Positions 8,286-16,868 of a DNA stretch of 64,000 nt are shown here, in pieces. Within the stretch, counting starts at the first letter, position 1. Every line of letters begins with the position of its first letter. Origin of the DNA: Nitrosotalea sp. (lineage in GTDB: Archaea > Thermoproteota > Nitrososphaeria > Nitrososphaerales > Nitrosopumilaceae). The stretch covers positions 1-64,000 of the forward strand of contig JAHEYD010000005.1 in NCBI GenBank assembly GCA_023251795.1, written 5' to 3'. A program made the translations under genes and the position numbers. The notes beneath the pieces are model-generated. The model was not told the origin of the DNA, searched no databases, and worked only from the letters and a program-made list of their open reading frames with translations.

Positions 8286-11160
8286 TTTTATCACCTCTCA
8301 ATTTTTCAATCTTTTCAATCATGTTGATCACCATCGTTTCCGTAATTTCCCTGGTGCACGCAAAATCTTTATTTCTCGGGCACCATATCCAGTCTCTATT
8401 AATAGGCAGAGTTTTATCATTGAAGCACCCAACCCCGCATACTTCATTGTTGATGGCAATGCGATAAGGATTGGGGAAATCATTCCACTCTTCACTGATT
8501 CCGGTGATCATGACCGCCGGGATACCCAAAGAATAAGCAACCCAGACTGGCCCGTGGTTAAGACCGATATAGAATTCACAATTACGAATATCTTCAATAG
8601 TTGCCTGAATGGATTGGCCATTGTGTTTGATGACGTTGTTAAGTTGGCATGGTTCGGAAGAAACAGACACACAGTCATAACCAAGACGATTCAAATAATC
8701 GATAATCTTCTGCCAGGCTCCGGGGCGATTCCACATTTTACTTTGCATGGTGGAGTATTCGGAGAAGCAGATGTATGGTTTTTTAACCGTAATAACAGGT
8801 ATTGCACTTTCCTTTAACTTCGTCTGTGCCGGTTTATATTCCAGTCCCAATATATCCGCAGCCACCTTTTGTAGAGGACAATCTCTCCAGTTGACAGGAT
8901 TCTTGTCCAGTTGATCATCAAAACATCCAACCGTATACCCGGCATAAATATTCATGACTGCGGAACCGGGTTTTATGAATTCAATTTCCGGATAATCAAA
9001 TATTTCCTGCCACCAACCTGAGCAAATGACATGGCAGTTATGTTTCTTGCGGAACTCTTCCACATAAGGCATCCAGGCTATGGTATCACCAAGAGCTTTG
9101 GAACTCATCTGGATGAGAACATTTTTACCCTCCAGGTTCATTTCGTGACGATATTTTTCTTCACCGTTTAATGATGCGGTAATTATCCATGGGAGATAGT
9201 ATTTTGGTCCCGGACGAGACCACATGCTCACTTTTTGAGCAAGATTGAATATATTTTTATCCGAAATACTGTAAGATACATCATATTCACGATTGGATAT
9301 GCCAGCAATATTCAGCATAGCGCCATCAAAGAATGACAATTGGAATACATCATCAGGCCATAAATTACGGTCAACCTGGTCAAAACGGTTAGAAACTTCA
9401 AAATTGATAATATTAAAAGATGATGGTTCAAAGGCTTCAAGGAACTTTTTATAAAGCCAGTTTTCCAGGACATATTCTTCAGTAGTAATATCAGCGTTAA
9501 TATCAACCATACCGACGGTGTATTCAGACCATGAAGAAATCACGGGAATAGCAGCGAACAGGAAATCTGTTTTCCCGCTAAAAATATCGGTGCGAATCCA
9601 GGTCTCAGTGCTAATTACATGATTTTCATAGTTGATTCCGGTGAAAGGTTTATCGGATGACAAGGCTATGGGTATAAATTTATCTAAATCTGCTTCACAA
9701 TCAAATTCAAGATAGTTTATCCGGTCGAATTTCCCATGGCAAAAATCAACGGCATTGCGGATAGCATTAAGGCAAGCCACGGCATGATAGGGAATGGTTG
9801 AACGTTTTGTCTCAAGTTGGCCATTTTGACCAGTGCGACAATAATTTGCTCTCCAATCATCGGAGAGGACATTTTTCTTTTCGTAGATTACATAGTCAGC
9901 CATTTCCATGACAGGCGACGGCAAGGCGTAATGGGTGGAAATGATTACCGGCCAGCCGAAGGATTTAACTTGAGTGATTGTTTCAACAAGCGTTTCCATT
10001 TTTTCCTGAGAATTTGGCCAGCAACCAATCACGAAACAGGACGATTCCTTCTCCATGGAGGTGATGCGGAAACCATGTTTCAAGGCATAGGAACGAATAT
10101 CGGATTCAGAATTGGAAACTTCTTTTACTGGAACGCTTACTGAAACGCTTACTGGTTTATAGTTTTTATGCAATTCTTCCAACACATTGTATGCTTTTTT
10201 AGCCGCCGCATCCCATGAGAATTTGTCACGGATTTTGTTGGAAAGTTTGAAAGCATTTTCCTTGTGTTTGGAATAGTTTTCATACACATCTTTCATTTTT
10301 TCAACAAGGATTTCATAATCCGGTTCGCACCACTGACCGGGGACTTCCCAGTTACCGTATATTCCGAAAGGTTTAATTAATTGTTTTACTGGCACGAGGA
10401 TAGCGCCTTCGTGGTATTCTGTGCTCCCGCCCCAATCAGAAAATATTGTTGGAATACCACATGCCAGACTTTCAATCATGGGCAGACCCCAACCTTCGCT
10501 TCGGGCACAGGAAACGAAACAATGAGCATTCTGGAGCCGTTTGATATAATCAACTCTTTCTTCAAAATGAACTGGAATAATTCGCGGGTCTTCCAGCCCA
10601 TAGGCTTTTAATCTCTCTTCAGTAGATTTAAAGTTATCTGATGGGAAAAGAGTATCAACCGACAACTCAAGACGAACATCAGGATTATCGGGGAATGCTT
10701 TTAAGAATGCCTGAATGATTTCGATGGTTGATTTACGCGGCTGCCATTGCCCCACATGGACGAAAGTAAACGGTTTGTCTGGAGGAATGGATTCGGTAGG
10801 TTTATACATATCGGGATCAACACCTTCGGGCACGACTTTCACAAATTCCTCCGGTATCCCTTGGGCAATAGATGCCGCACGTTGCCATTCACTGACGACC
10901 CATAACTGAGAATAATTTTTAAGTTTATGAATAAATTCATCAGGTTGTAGAGTACTTTCCCAGACGTTGTAGAGTATGGATGGCTGAGGTGGAAATTCAT
11001 TTACCTGAGAAGCGGTGACTGTATCAAGTAAAGATATGTGAACTTCTCCGGTTCCATCCCTTTTAATTAATTCCTGTAACTTTGGGAAAAAGCGACTGGC
11101 ATGCACCCCATACCCTGTTCTTTCATTAAAATTCGCGTGCACCTTAATTTCTTTAAACAT
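8170..11160 (-). CDS. Three-domain glycosyltransferase (GT4 plus central domain plus GT9/heptosyltransferase-like)
   Basis: 996 aa. Residues about 1-325 are a GT-B fold of family GT4 type, with the nucleotide-sugar motif SEGWGLPMIESLACG (the E-x7-E motif). A short low-complexity hinge (PVSVSVSVPVKEV) precedes a central part of about 280 residues that starts CFVIGCWPNSQEKMETLVET and resembles a GT-A/GT2-type transferase only loosely. Residues about 660-960 begin LIQMSSKALGDTIAWMPYVEEF and continue with HCxVxCSGWW and GLNHGPVWVAYSLGIP, the pattern of GT9 / strand-loop-strand O-heptosyltransferases. The last 30 residues are Lys/Ser/Asn-rich. It lies among tail genes, so it may glycosylate virion proteins (the Ser/Thr-rich neighbours are plausible acceptors) or host surface glycans. 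Substrate unknown. Confidence 0.88.
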   Translation of the reverse strand: MFKEIKVHANFNERTGYGVHASRFFPKLQELIKRDGTGEVHISLLDTVTASQVNEFPPQPSILYNVWESTLQPDEFIHKLKNYSQLWVVSEWQRAASIAQGIPEEFVKVVPEGVDPDMYKPTESIPPDKPFTFVHVGQWQPRKSTIEIIQAFLKAFPDNPDVRLELSVDTLFPSDNFKSTEERLKAYGLEDPRIIPVHFEERVDYIKRLQNAHCFVSCARSEGWGLPMIESLACGIPTIFSDWGGSTEYHEGAILVPVKQLIKPFGIYGNWEVPGQWCEPDYEILVEKMKDVYENYSKHKENAFKLSNKIRDKFSWDAAAKKAYNVLEELHKNYKPVSVSVSVPVKEVSNSESDIRSYALKHGFRITSMEKESSCFVIGCWPNSQEKMETLVETITQVKSFGWPVIISTHYALPSPVMEMADYVIYEKKNVLSDDWRANYCRTGQNGQLETKRSTIPYHAVACLNAIRNAVDFCHGKFDRINYLEFDCEADLDKFIPIALSSDKPFTGINYENHVISTETWIRTDIFSGKTDFLFAAIPVISSWSEYTVGMVDINADITTEEYVLENWLYKKFLEAFEPSSFNIINFEVSNRFDQVDRNLWPDDVFQLSFFDGAMLNIAGISNREYDVSYSISDKNIFNLAQKVSMWSRPGPKYYLPWIITASLNGEEKYRHEMNLEGKNVLIQMSSKALGDTIAWMPYVEEFRKKHNCHVICSGWWQEIFDYPEIEFIKPGSAVMNIYAGYTVGCFDDQLDKNPVNWRDCPLQKVAADILGLEYKPAQTKLKESAIPVITVKKPYICFSEYSTMQSKMWNRPGAWQKIIDYLNRLGYDCVSVSSEPCQLNNVIKHNGQSIQATIEDIRNCEFYIGLNHGPVWVAYSLGIPAVMITGISEEWNDFPNPYRIAINNEVCGVGCFNDKTLPINRDWIWCPRNKDFACTREITETMVINMIEKIEKLRGDKNAGKVNKTSKRKSKSVNTKRNSCKSNNSRKSESAGAIA

Positions 11161-11282
11161 ACTATTTTATCCTCCCTCAAAGTATTTCATTTCCCTCAGT
11201 TATTTTAAAAGCGCCGGGAGGCGGAAACTGAGGGTTGGTTTCCTTGCAAGCCATGGAACTTGCCCTCCCGACACAAAGTAAA

Positions 11283-11705
11283 TTAGCCCTCCGACAAACG
11301 GTCTCCAAACCAGCTTGCCATTATGACAACACAGGCATAACGCACTCCGTCAACGGTTGGTTTAACGTCTGCGGTAAATGTCTTTCCGGTAAATGCCCAA
11401 TAAGCCATTACGCCAAGAATCATAAATGATACGATGACTCCAACAGGACGAATGGATGCTCTTAAATTAATTACCCATTGGGCGGGAATACCGCAAACAT
11501 CACGGTTAAAATATCTCGTCTTTGCGTCCAGTAACCCGGTTTGCGCCGTGATGTACGGAGCCATTATTTCAGGTTTGGTGGTTGCCAACGCGCTTAAGGT
11601 GGCCTCTGGAGTGTCCACTGATGGTTTTAAGAACTTCTTTTTAACGAAATCAAATGCCGGTGGAATAACCAGACTGACCAATGCCAATATTGCTTCGATA
11701 CCCAT
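11283..11705 (-). CDS. Putative holin-like membrane protein
   Basis: 140 aa with an N-terminal hydrophobic helix (about residues 3-18, EAILALVSLVIPPAF), a second strong membrane segment (about 87-107, PVGVIVSFMILGVMAYWAF) and a third moderately hydrophobic helix near the C-terminus (GVRYACVVIMASWFG). It is directly downstream of the DUF5675 gene. Size, topology and neighbour fit a phage holin, i.e. the inner-membrane pore that times lysis, but no diagnostic motif is present, so this is inference. Confidence 0.6.
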   Translation of the reverse strand: MGIEAILALVSLVIPPAFDFVKKKFLKPSVDTPEATLSALATTKPEIMAPYITAQTGLLDAKTRYFNRDVCGIPAQWVINLRASIRPVGVIVSFMILGVMAYWAFTGKTFTADVKPTVDGVRYACVVIMASWFGDRLSEG

Positions 11706-11728
11706 AAATTCCTCCTTTCTATTTTTTG

Positions 11729-12178
11729 TTATGCTCCCATCATCTGACCGGTAATCGTTATAAAAACTTTCCCTTTTTTGAGCGTCGCCACCAATCGCGG
11801 GAAAAAATCGTTAAATGCTCTTTTGCTTTCACCGATGAAATTTTCCACTTTAGTATAGCCGATTAATGGACAGCCCTCTGTATTTTTATCAGTATTGCCG
11901 CTGTGGATACGCACGCCTTCATAATCAGGAACATTCAGCAGCAGCGGCATAATTTGTTTAAATCTGTTGGAATAACTTGTTACAACTTCATATTGGCCGT
12001 AAGGGATTGCCGTCACACCGGGAATCTTAACTTCTTTTGTCCACGGAATAATCATCCCGTTTTCCTGCCGTTGGCGGTCTTTATCCTCTAGTGAATAATA
12101 GTATCGGATCCCGTTGACCATAAAATCTCCAATGGTTGATTTATTGGTAAATATTTTACGGATGATTGAAAGTTCCAT
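11729..12178 (-). CDS. DUF5675-family protein, probable lysis-associated enzyme
   Basis: About 149 aa from MELSIIRKIFTNKSTIGDFM. It has the DUF5675 signature: YYSLEDKDR near the N-terminus, a TAIPYGQYEV segment, and MPLLLNVPDYEGVRIHSGN followed by TEGCPLIG. The His...Gly-Asn...Gly-Cys arrangement recalls the catalytic His/Cys of YkuD L,D-transpeptidases; that comparison is inference. A longer in-frame start at 12271 exists but would overlap the previous gene; the start at 12178 has an AGGAC-type site. The neighbouring holin-like gene suggests a role in cell-wall processing at lysis. Confidence 0.72.
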   Translation of the reverse strand: MELSIIRKIFTNKSTIGDFMVNGIRYYYSLEDKDRQRQENGMIIPWTKEVKIPGVTAIPYGQYEVVTSYSNRFKQIMPLLLNVPDYEGVRIHSGNTDKNTEGCPLIGYTKVENFIGESKRAFNDFFPRLVATLKKGKVFITITGQMMGA

Positions 12179-12215
12179 AATGAAGCCTTTGTCCTGATTC
12201 CCTTTCACTCCCTTT

Positions 12216-12782
12216 TTAACCATGGAATGTAAATAATCCACGGTTAGCCAAAATAGCGGTACCTTCTTCAATCTGTAATTCTATGCGGCGGACTCCCATA
12301 TTACTTGTGTTGCCCCAATCATCCGCAAATTTGAAAGCATAATAACGGTAAGCCGTCGTGTTTGTAACTGTTATATACTTCGGGTCTGCCTGGTTTGCTG
12401 CTACATGCTGGTCAAAGAGACTGGCGGAGGTGGTTAATTGCGTCCAATTAGTGTCATCCCCGTAAACTAAATCAGCAAATGCGTCAGCAGTATTTGAACC
12501 CCAGAAAGTGAAATTTTTTACTCCTGCATTGCTATAACTTCCACTATCGTGGTAGTTTTCATAATAGATTCTTTTGATAACTTTTGCTTCACCTAAATCA
12601 ATATGAAAACGCTGGTTGGTAATTGAATATCCTGCACTCGCCCAGGTAGTACCACTAATTGTGCCAAGTACCGATTTTGTAGGATCAGTAGCATAATATG
12701 GCCAATAAAAAGTGCTATATTTACTTGTCGCCTTTACATAAGTATCAGTGTGTGCAGGCGGATATTGTGATGTATAACTCAT
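12216..12782 (-). CDS. Discoidin / F5-8C-like carbohydrate-binding virion protein
   Basis: 188 aa. The sequence SVLGTISGTTWASAG, then RFHIDLGEAKVIKRIYYENY, NFTFWGSNT and a closing YRYYAFKFADDWG...MGVRRIELQI is the order found in F5/8 type C (galactose-binding-like) domains: an indel-rich start, an IDLG strand, a W-G-S-N strand and a final R-R-I-E-L strand. Such domains bind glycans and occur in tail fibres and baseplates. No catalytic residues are seen. It lies in the tail cluster between the coiled-coil protein and the lysis genes. Confidence 0.8.
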   Translation of the reverse strand: MSYTSQYPPAHTDTYVKATSKYSTFYWPYYATDPTKSVLGTISGTTWASAGYSITNQRFHIDLGEAKVIKRIYYENYHDSGSYSNAGVKNFTFWGSNTADAFADLVYGDDTNWTQLTTSASLFDQHVAANQADPKYITVTNTTAYRYYAFKFADDWGNTSNMGVRRIELQIEEGTAILANRGLFTFHG

Positions 12783-12784
12783 AC

Positions 12785-12874
12785 TTAATCTCCCATCCTG
12801 TCTATAATGATGACCCGTGCAGGAAACTTGGTTGTGTTAGTTGGAGATAGTTTACTTAATTTGATGTATGCCAT
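12785..12874 (-). CDS. Possible 29-aa small protein
   Basis: ATG 12874, preceded by GGGAGGCA, opens a short frame encoding MAYIKLSKLSPTNTTKFPAR and VIIIDRMGD, ending 3 nt before the next gene's ATG. It overlaps the end of the coiled-coil gene. The gap-filling position and the ribosome site support it; its length does not allow a family assignment. Confidence 0.4.
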   Translation of the reverse strand: MAYIKLSKLSPTNTTKFPARVIIIDRMGD

Positions 12875-13475
12875 CGCCATTGCCTCCCTTTTTGACCATG
12901 TCCCAGAGTCCCAGTATATTACTGGCATCCGCCGGGGGGGTCTGCTGTGTAACAAGAGCAGCCTCCTTTTCGTACCTTTTTCTCATGGCTTCAAACTGAT
13001 GTGCATTTACATTTTCATCCCCGTATTTTAGATAAGGTTTGAGGGAAGTTTTAATATTACTCCATTCTAAAATTTCTCTGATACGGTCATGGGCGGTGCG
13101 TTCCATGTTTCGCGCAATAAACTGCTTTTTTTCTATCTCAATCTGAGACAGTTCTATTTCAATCTCGTCATCTTCCTTAAGTATATCTCTTTTGAGTTTT
13201 TTAATTTCCACCATGTTTTTCCGGTATTCATAAGAGAGCATTACAAGTTCCTGAAACATAACATTTTGTTCCCGCACTGCCTGCCAGTACTTAGCATCTG
13301 GTGTAGGACGTTTATTGTCCGCGAGTACACTTACTTCCATCTCGGTGCGGGTACGGAAAATTTGCACCGTTTCCCAGGTTTTAAGGAGCTCATCTTTAAT
13401 TACAGAAAGAGACTCAAAATCTTTTTTCGTTAATAATTCCGCACCGTTGACAATCTCCAAAGCACTTTCTATCAT
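12852..13475 (-). CDS. Coiled-coil virion-cluster protein
   Basis: 207 aa, almost wholly alpha-helical and charged; the middle (about residues 75-130, NMVEIKKLKRDILKEDDEIE onward) has strong coiled-coil character. The motif DAKYWQAVREQNVMFQELV is distinctive but I cannot attach it to a named family. It starts 36 nt after the collagen-like gene. A structural or assembly role (for example a fibre-assembly chaperone) is possible but not shown. Confidence 0.72.
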   Translation of the reverse strand: MIESALEIVNGAELLTKKDFESLSVIKDELLKTWETVQIFRTRTEMEVSVLADNKRPTPDAKYWQAVREQNVMFQELVMLSYEYRKNMVEIKKLKRDILKEDDEIEIELSQIEIEKKQFIARNMERTAHDRIREILEWSNIKTSLKPYLKYGDENVNAHQFEAMRKRYEKEAALVTQQTPPADASNILGLWDMVKKGGNGDGIHQIK

Positions 13476-13510
13476 TTATTATTCCCCCTCTTTTTATCCA
13501 TTTTTAACTT

Positions 13511-14275
13511 TTACCCATTAAGGTAACTTCCCAGATAAATACTATTTTCATACCAGAAAGTGGCAACATCCCGTTTTCCTGCCGCTGTTGATAATGTTCC
13601 CGCTGTCCCGCCGCCCAACCAGAAACCATTTGTTCCGTCCATTTGAGTCCATCCGGTAATCGTTGCGGTGCCTGCCGTTCCCTGCCTGATTGCGAAACGA
13701 TAAACCTGGCCGTCTACCGGATTGGAAAAAGCAACTTTCATCCCTGATAAATTAGCCGTTCCGTAAAAACCGTTCCCCTGTGAAAAATCAAGAGAAAAGG
13801 TTCCCGATGTTCCTGATACGGCAATAGAACCCGCGCCTAAGTAATTAGTGCCGGAACTGGTGCCTGAACTACCCGAAGTTCCTGAAGTTCCCGGACTCCC
13901 TGTGCCACTTGTGCCGCTGGAACCGGAAGACCCGGAAACACCATTTGTTCCTGATGTGCCTGAACTGCCCGAAGTGCCATTCCCTGATGTGCCGGAAGAA
14001 CCATTTGTGCCACTCATTCCTGAACTGCCCGAAGTTCCTGATGAACCGGATGTTCCATTTATTCCATTTATTCCATTTATTCCATTTATTCCTGATGTCC
14101 CGGAACTACCCGAACTACCCGAAGTACCTGAAGTACCTGAAGTACCAAAAAATGTTCCATCTACTCCAGACGTCCCGCTGGTGCCGGAACTACCAAAAGA
14201 AGAAGTGCCACTGGTGCCGGAAGACCCGGACAATCCTACATTATCCAATATTATGATTATATCAGTATTACTCAT
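13511..14275 (-). CDS. Collagen-like GTS-repeat tail protein
   Basis: 254 aa. Residues about 15-145 are almost pure Gly-x-y triplets (GTSGTSGSSGTSG, with a run of GINGINGINGING), the composition of phage collagen-like triple-helix fibres. The remainder is a small beta-rich head domain (SLDFSQGNGFYGTANLSGMK onward). In DNA the repeat is a 9-base period in which units of two or three triplets have been shuffled. The start overlaps the BppU-like gene by 4 nt. Likely a trimeric fibre or fibre-linker protein. Confidence 0.85.
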   Translation of the reverse strand: MSNTDIIIILDNVGLSGSSGTSGTSSFGSSGTSGTSGVDGTFFGTSGTSGTSGSSGSSGTSGINGINGINGINGTSGSSGTSGSSGMSGTNGSSGTSGNGTSGSSGTSGTNGVSGSSGSSGTSGTGSPGTSGTSGSSGTSSGTNYLGAGSIAVSGTSGTFSLDFSQGNGFYGTANLSGMKVAFSNPVDGQVYRFAIRQGTAGTATITGWTQMDGTNGFWLGGGTAGTLSTAAGKRDVATFWYENSIYLGSYLNG

Positions 14276-14664
14276 GGCGTAGTCCCCGTTGTCCCCGCTG
14301 TTCCCGGAGTTTTTGTAACTCCATATTCAAGGTCAAATCTGCCTTTCATTACAGTTATAAATTCATTGGCAGAACCGGTCGTTACAGAAATATCATAATC
14401 ATAAACTCCAACGTCCAGATTGATTGTATCGGATGGAACAAGAGAAATCTGAGCGCTGCCGGATGTCCCGGATGTTGTGTCGTCAAATGAAGTAACTATT
14501 TTTTGAAGAGACGCTTCAGAGTCTGGAAGGTCATAATTAGTCTTGAGAGTAAATTTTAATACCCAGTTTTTAATATTATAGGGAATACCGGCAGAGTTTT
14601 TGAAGGTTACTCCGTAAGTATGCGAATTTCCACGGGTTAAACTTAGACGTTTATATGCCATCAC
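14272..14664 (-). CDS. BppU N-terminal-domain-like baseplate/fibre adaptor
   Basis: 130 aa. The pattern LTRGNSHTYGVTFKNSAGIPYNI, WVLKFTLKTN, then GVYDYDISVTTG and ITVMKGRFDLEYGVT matches the Ig-like N-terminal domain of lactococcal baseplate upper protein BppU, which attaches fibres to the tail. The C-terminus ends in a Gly-Thr tract (TPGTAGTTGTTP). The gene overlaps the collagen-like gene and the small membrane protein gene by 4 nt each, so the three form one coupled block. Confidence 0.78.
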   Translation of the reverse strand: MMAYKRLSLTRGNSHTYGVTFKNSAGIPYNIKNWVLKFTLKTNYDLPDSEASLQKIVTSFDDTTSGTSGSAQISLVPSDTINLDVGVYDYDISVTTGSANEFITVMKGRFDLEYGVTKTPGTAGTTGTTP

Positions 14665-14891
14665 TTTCCACCTTGTTTAATGCAGAAGCCTAGGTACATT
14701 AAGCCAGCCAATCCGCTAATAACCAGTGTAATCAAAGTTTTTAGCACTACGTTTTTACACGTTTCACTGTAAATCATCATCGACGCTAACCACTCATGCT
14801 GCTTGTAGTGAGTTTCACGGTCAATGTAGAACGACTTTAATTCTTCGTATAATGCTTCCTTAACAGCTTCCTTAATAGCGTCACGTTCCAT
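14661..14891 (-). CDS. Small membrane protein, XhlA/holin-like
   Basis: 76 aa with an amphipathic N-terminal helix (EAVKEALYEELKSFYIDRETHYKQHEWLASMM) and one C-terminal membrane span (about residues 48-70, VVLKTLITLVISGLAGLMYL). The layout of a cytosolic helix with HEWL...E..KN...K followed by one span resembles hemolysin XhlA and type-III-like small holins. It may be the second component of the lysis system, with the gene at 11283 as the other. Assignment is by architecture only. Confidence 0.6.
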   Translation of the reverse strand: MERDAIKEAVKEALYEELKSFYIDRETHYKQHEWLASMMIYSETCKNVVLKTLITLVISGLAGLMYLGFCIKQGGK

Positions 14892-14942
14892 TTTTACACT
14901 TCCCTTAGTTTATTTTCGCGTCAACTGGTTCTTCTACCAATC

Positions 14943-15314
14943 CTACTGGACAATCAATTCCACATCGAATTTGCTGTTATTTCCTCCGGCGGTACTTCCG
15001 GTCTGATTAGCGATTATTTTAATAAAAGGCATTATTTCCGGCTCGAAAGTAAGAATATCTCTTCCGGCGGTTCCGAAGGTGCCAATCGCCACCGCTTTAG
15101 ATGGAGTAATAAAAGTTCCATCTTCCAACGCGCAGCCGGAATAGGTGAATGATGTGGTGCCGCAGGTAGCAGCCGTGCCATTCATTATATTGGTAGCCAA
15201 GGCAAAATTGCCATTATTGGCGATATATCTGAGGTCTATTTTATCTGATACGCAAGATGTTCCAGAATTTAAATTTTGATTTTTAAAGACTGATATGGTT
15301 GTTATTTTAGCCAC
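14943..15314 (-). CDS. Small structural protein with Gly-Thr inserts
   Basis: 123 aa beta-rich protein (MAKITTISVFKNQNLNSGTS; IDLRYIANNGNFALATNI; DILTFEPEIMPFIKIIANQT). It contains three short Gly/Thr/Cys-rich tracts (NGTAATCGTTS, IGTFGTAGRD, TGSTAGG). Good AGGAGG site. Family not recognised; by position a head-tail or tail component. Confidence 0.7.
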   Translation of the reverse strand: MAKITTISVFKNQNLNSGTSCVSDKIDLRYIANNGNFALATNIMNGTAATCGTTSFTYSGCALEDGTFITPSKAVAIGTFGTAGRDILTFEPEIMPFIKIIANQTGSTAGGNNSKFDVELIVQ

Positions 15315-15450
15315 AATATCCTCCTTGCGTTGTTTAGGTGCCGCTCACCTTTTTTTGTATCCGGATAAACAGAGGAAAAATATCCAGAGGGGTTAATAAT
15401 GGGAGGAGCGTTGGTTGTCCCCCTCCCTTATAATTAAATTGTTATAATAC

Positions 15451-15630
15451 TTATGTTCCTGAACTTCCACTGGTGCCGGAAGTACCCGATGTCCCCGAAC
15501 CCGCAGAGTTTGCATACCTGGCGGTTCCGGCATAGTTAGCCGTGGTGGCCACCATTCCGATACTGGAAAGAACCTGAGTTGATCCACTTTCAAGATCTTC
15601 AATAAGTTTTTTAATTTTTACAATTGCCAT
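15451..15630 (-). CDS. 59-aa virion-cluster peptide with collagen-like tail
   Basis: Starts at ATG 15630 after a good AGGAGG-type site and encodes MAIVKIKKLIEDLESGSTQV, a short Ala-rich middle and a C-terminal tail SGTSGTSGTSGSSGT, then TAA. The tail has the same GTS triplets as the collagen-like fibre at 13511. The frame uses codons like those of its neighbours, while a longer overlapping frame on the same strand here is a shadow. Confidence 0.7.
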   Translation of the reverse strand: MAIVKIKKLIEDLESGSTQVLSSIGMVATTANYAGTARYANSAGSGTSGTSGTSGSSGT

Positions 15631-15668
15631 TTTGAAAAGTCCTCCTTTATGAGGGGTTAATTTTATTC

Positions 15669-16412
15669 CTAACTGCCGAATTCCCGACTCCTCATTCGTC
15701 CCATCATGGGTAATGTTTTCCTCATGCGGTCGGAATAAGCATCGGGAAGCGGGCCGAATTTTGCTGTAAAACTGTCTTCGTACTGTCTGGCCAGGACAAG
15801 ATTTAAAGTGTCGGAATCCGGTTTGGAAAACGCCAACTTCGCCGCCCAGTCACACAGGTCGATATGATATTTTTCATCTATTTCCGGAGAGGTCTGCATG
15901 GTAAAGGAAATTAATGGAAGCCGGGACACAACCAGATAAGCGGTATCGTTGGATGATGGAGCAAAAAGAAAAGTTATGGTATTACCCGGCTCATTGAGAA
16001 ATGCGTCAGGATACCCGCCACTACCACATGTGCCCACCGTTCCGCTGGTTCCCCACCAGGCGTTGAATTCTTCATCAACCTGAGGATAATGGAGAGGGCC
16101 GCGAAGAGGCCAGGTCATAGATTTTAACTGGCATCGTTTAACTTGCAGGATTTTGGAACTGAGTTGATACACTCCCTGATCAGCTATAACAGAAAGAACA
16201 CACAGAGATTTCTGCCCAGCTGTTGAAGCGGTTGCGGCTGTTCCCGAATCATCAGACGTGGTTGCGTCAATGATCAGATGAGCCCGCCGGCATGCCTGAA
16301 CTTCACCATAATTGAGAAAACGAAGGAGTTCCGTATCCGGCCATAAATAGGGTATGGACACATCATCCAGCACGCTTTCCCGCATATGAGCAATCAATTC
16401 TCTTCCTGTCAT
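15669..16412 (-). CDS. Head-tail adaptor (connector) protein
   Basis: 247 aa. The N-terminus MTGRELIAHMRESVLDDVS and PYLWPDTELLRFLNYGEVQA and the central FLFAPSSNDTAYLVVSRLPL segment are typical of the adaptor proteins that sit below the portal in podovirus-like phages. It also has two Gly-Thr-rich inserts (DDSGTAATASTAG and WWGTSGTVGTCGSGG). It overlaps the 16409 gene by 4 nt. It should form a ring joining portal and tail. Confidence 0.8.
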   Translation of the reverse strand: MTGRELIAHMRESVLDDVSIPYLWPDTELLRFLNYGEVQACRRAHLIIDATTSDDSGTAATASTAGQKSLCVLSVIADQGVYQLSSKILQVKRCQLKSMTWPLRGPLHYPQVDEEFNAWWGTSGTVGTCGSGGYPDAFLNEPGNTITFLFAPSSNDTAYLVVSRLPLISFTMQTSPEIDEKYHIDLCDWAAKLAFSKPDSDTLNLVLARQYEDSFTAKFGPLPDAYSDRMRKTLPMMGRMRSREFGS

Positions 16413-16798
16413 GTTTGCTCCGTTGCCGGAACTTCTTCCCTGCCGACATCTTCTTTGATTAGTATATAAGTAATTCTGGGCATATCTCTTCCCTGAGACT
16501 TATAACTTCCATCCGGATTCTGAATCTGGATGGTGTCTGTTTTTATTCTTGTATCCAGCATGGTACGAACAGGTCTCGGAATATCTATTTCGACTCCCGG
16601 TTTGGCTAAATAAGCAAATCCGTTAAGGGAAATAAAAACACCCTCTGACGGAATGTCGGGAGTCTGGTTAATGATAATACGGTCGCGGATATGGCTGCCC
16701 GGGCCGGTAAAATACTTTTCCGGATTTTTCTTCATATCCAACTCCAGTTTTCTAGCCGCAGTTAATTCTTCTGTTTTTTCTTCTCTTGTAAAAGCCAT
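16409..16798 (-). CDS. Conserved virion-associated protein
   Basis: 129 aa. The central motif VFISLNGFAYLAKPGVEIDI and RPVRTMLD resembles a short protein found next to capsid genes in many podovirus-like phages (a surface that reads V-NG-x-x-Y-L followed by V-P-x-P-V). Function unknown. Coupled by overlap to the adaptor gene. Confidence 0.68.
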   Translation of the reverse strand: MAFTREEKTEELTAARKLELDMKKNPEKYFTGPGSHIRDRIIINQTPDIPSEGVFISLNGFAYLAKPGVEIDIPRPVRTMLDTRIKTDTIQIQNPDGSYKSQGRDMPRITYILIKEDVGREEVPATEQT

Positions 16799-16868
16799 AA
16801 TAGTCGCCCCTCATTTTTATTGGTTATGGAGGAGAGTTGCCCCTCCTCCTGTTGGTTAATTAGTTAAC

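Noticed and set aside
13848-14282. Pro/Val/Glu-rich plus-strand frame opposite the collagen-like gene
   Set aside because: It is the antisense reading of the GTS repeats (period 9), with no ribosome site and on the wrong strand for the operon.
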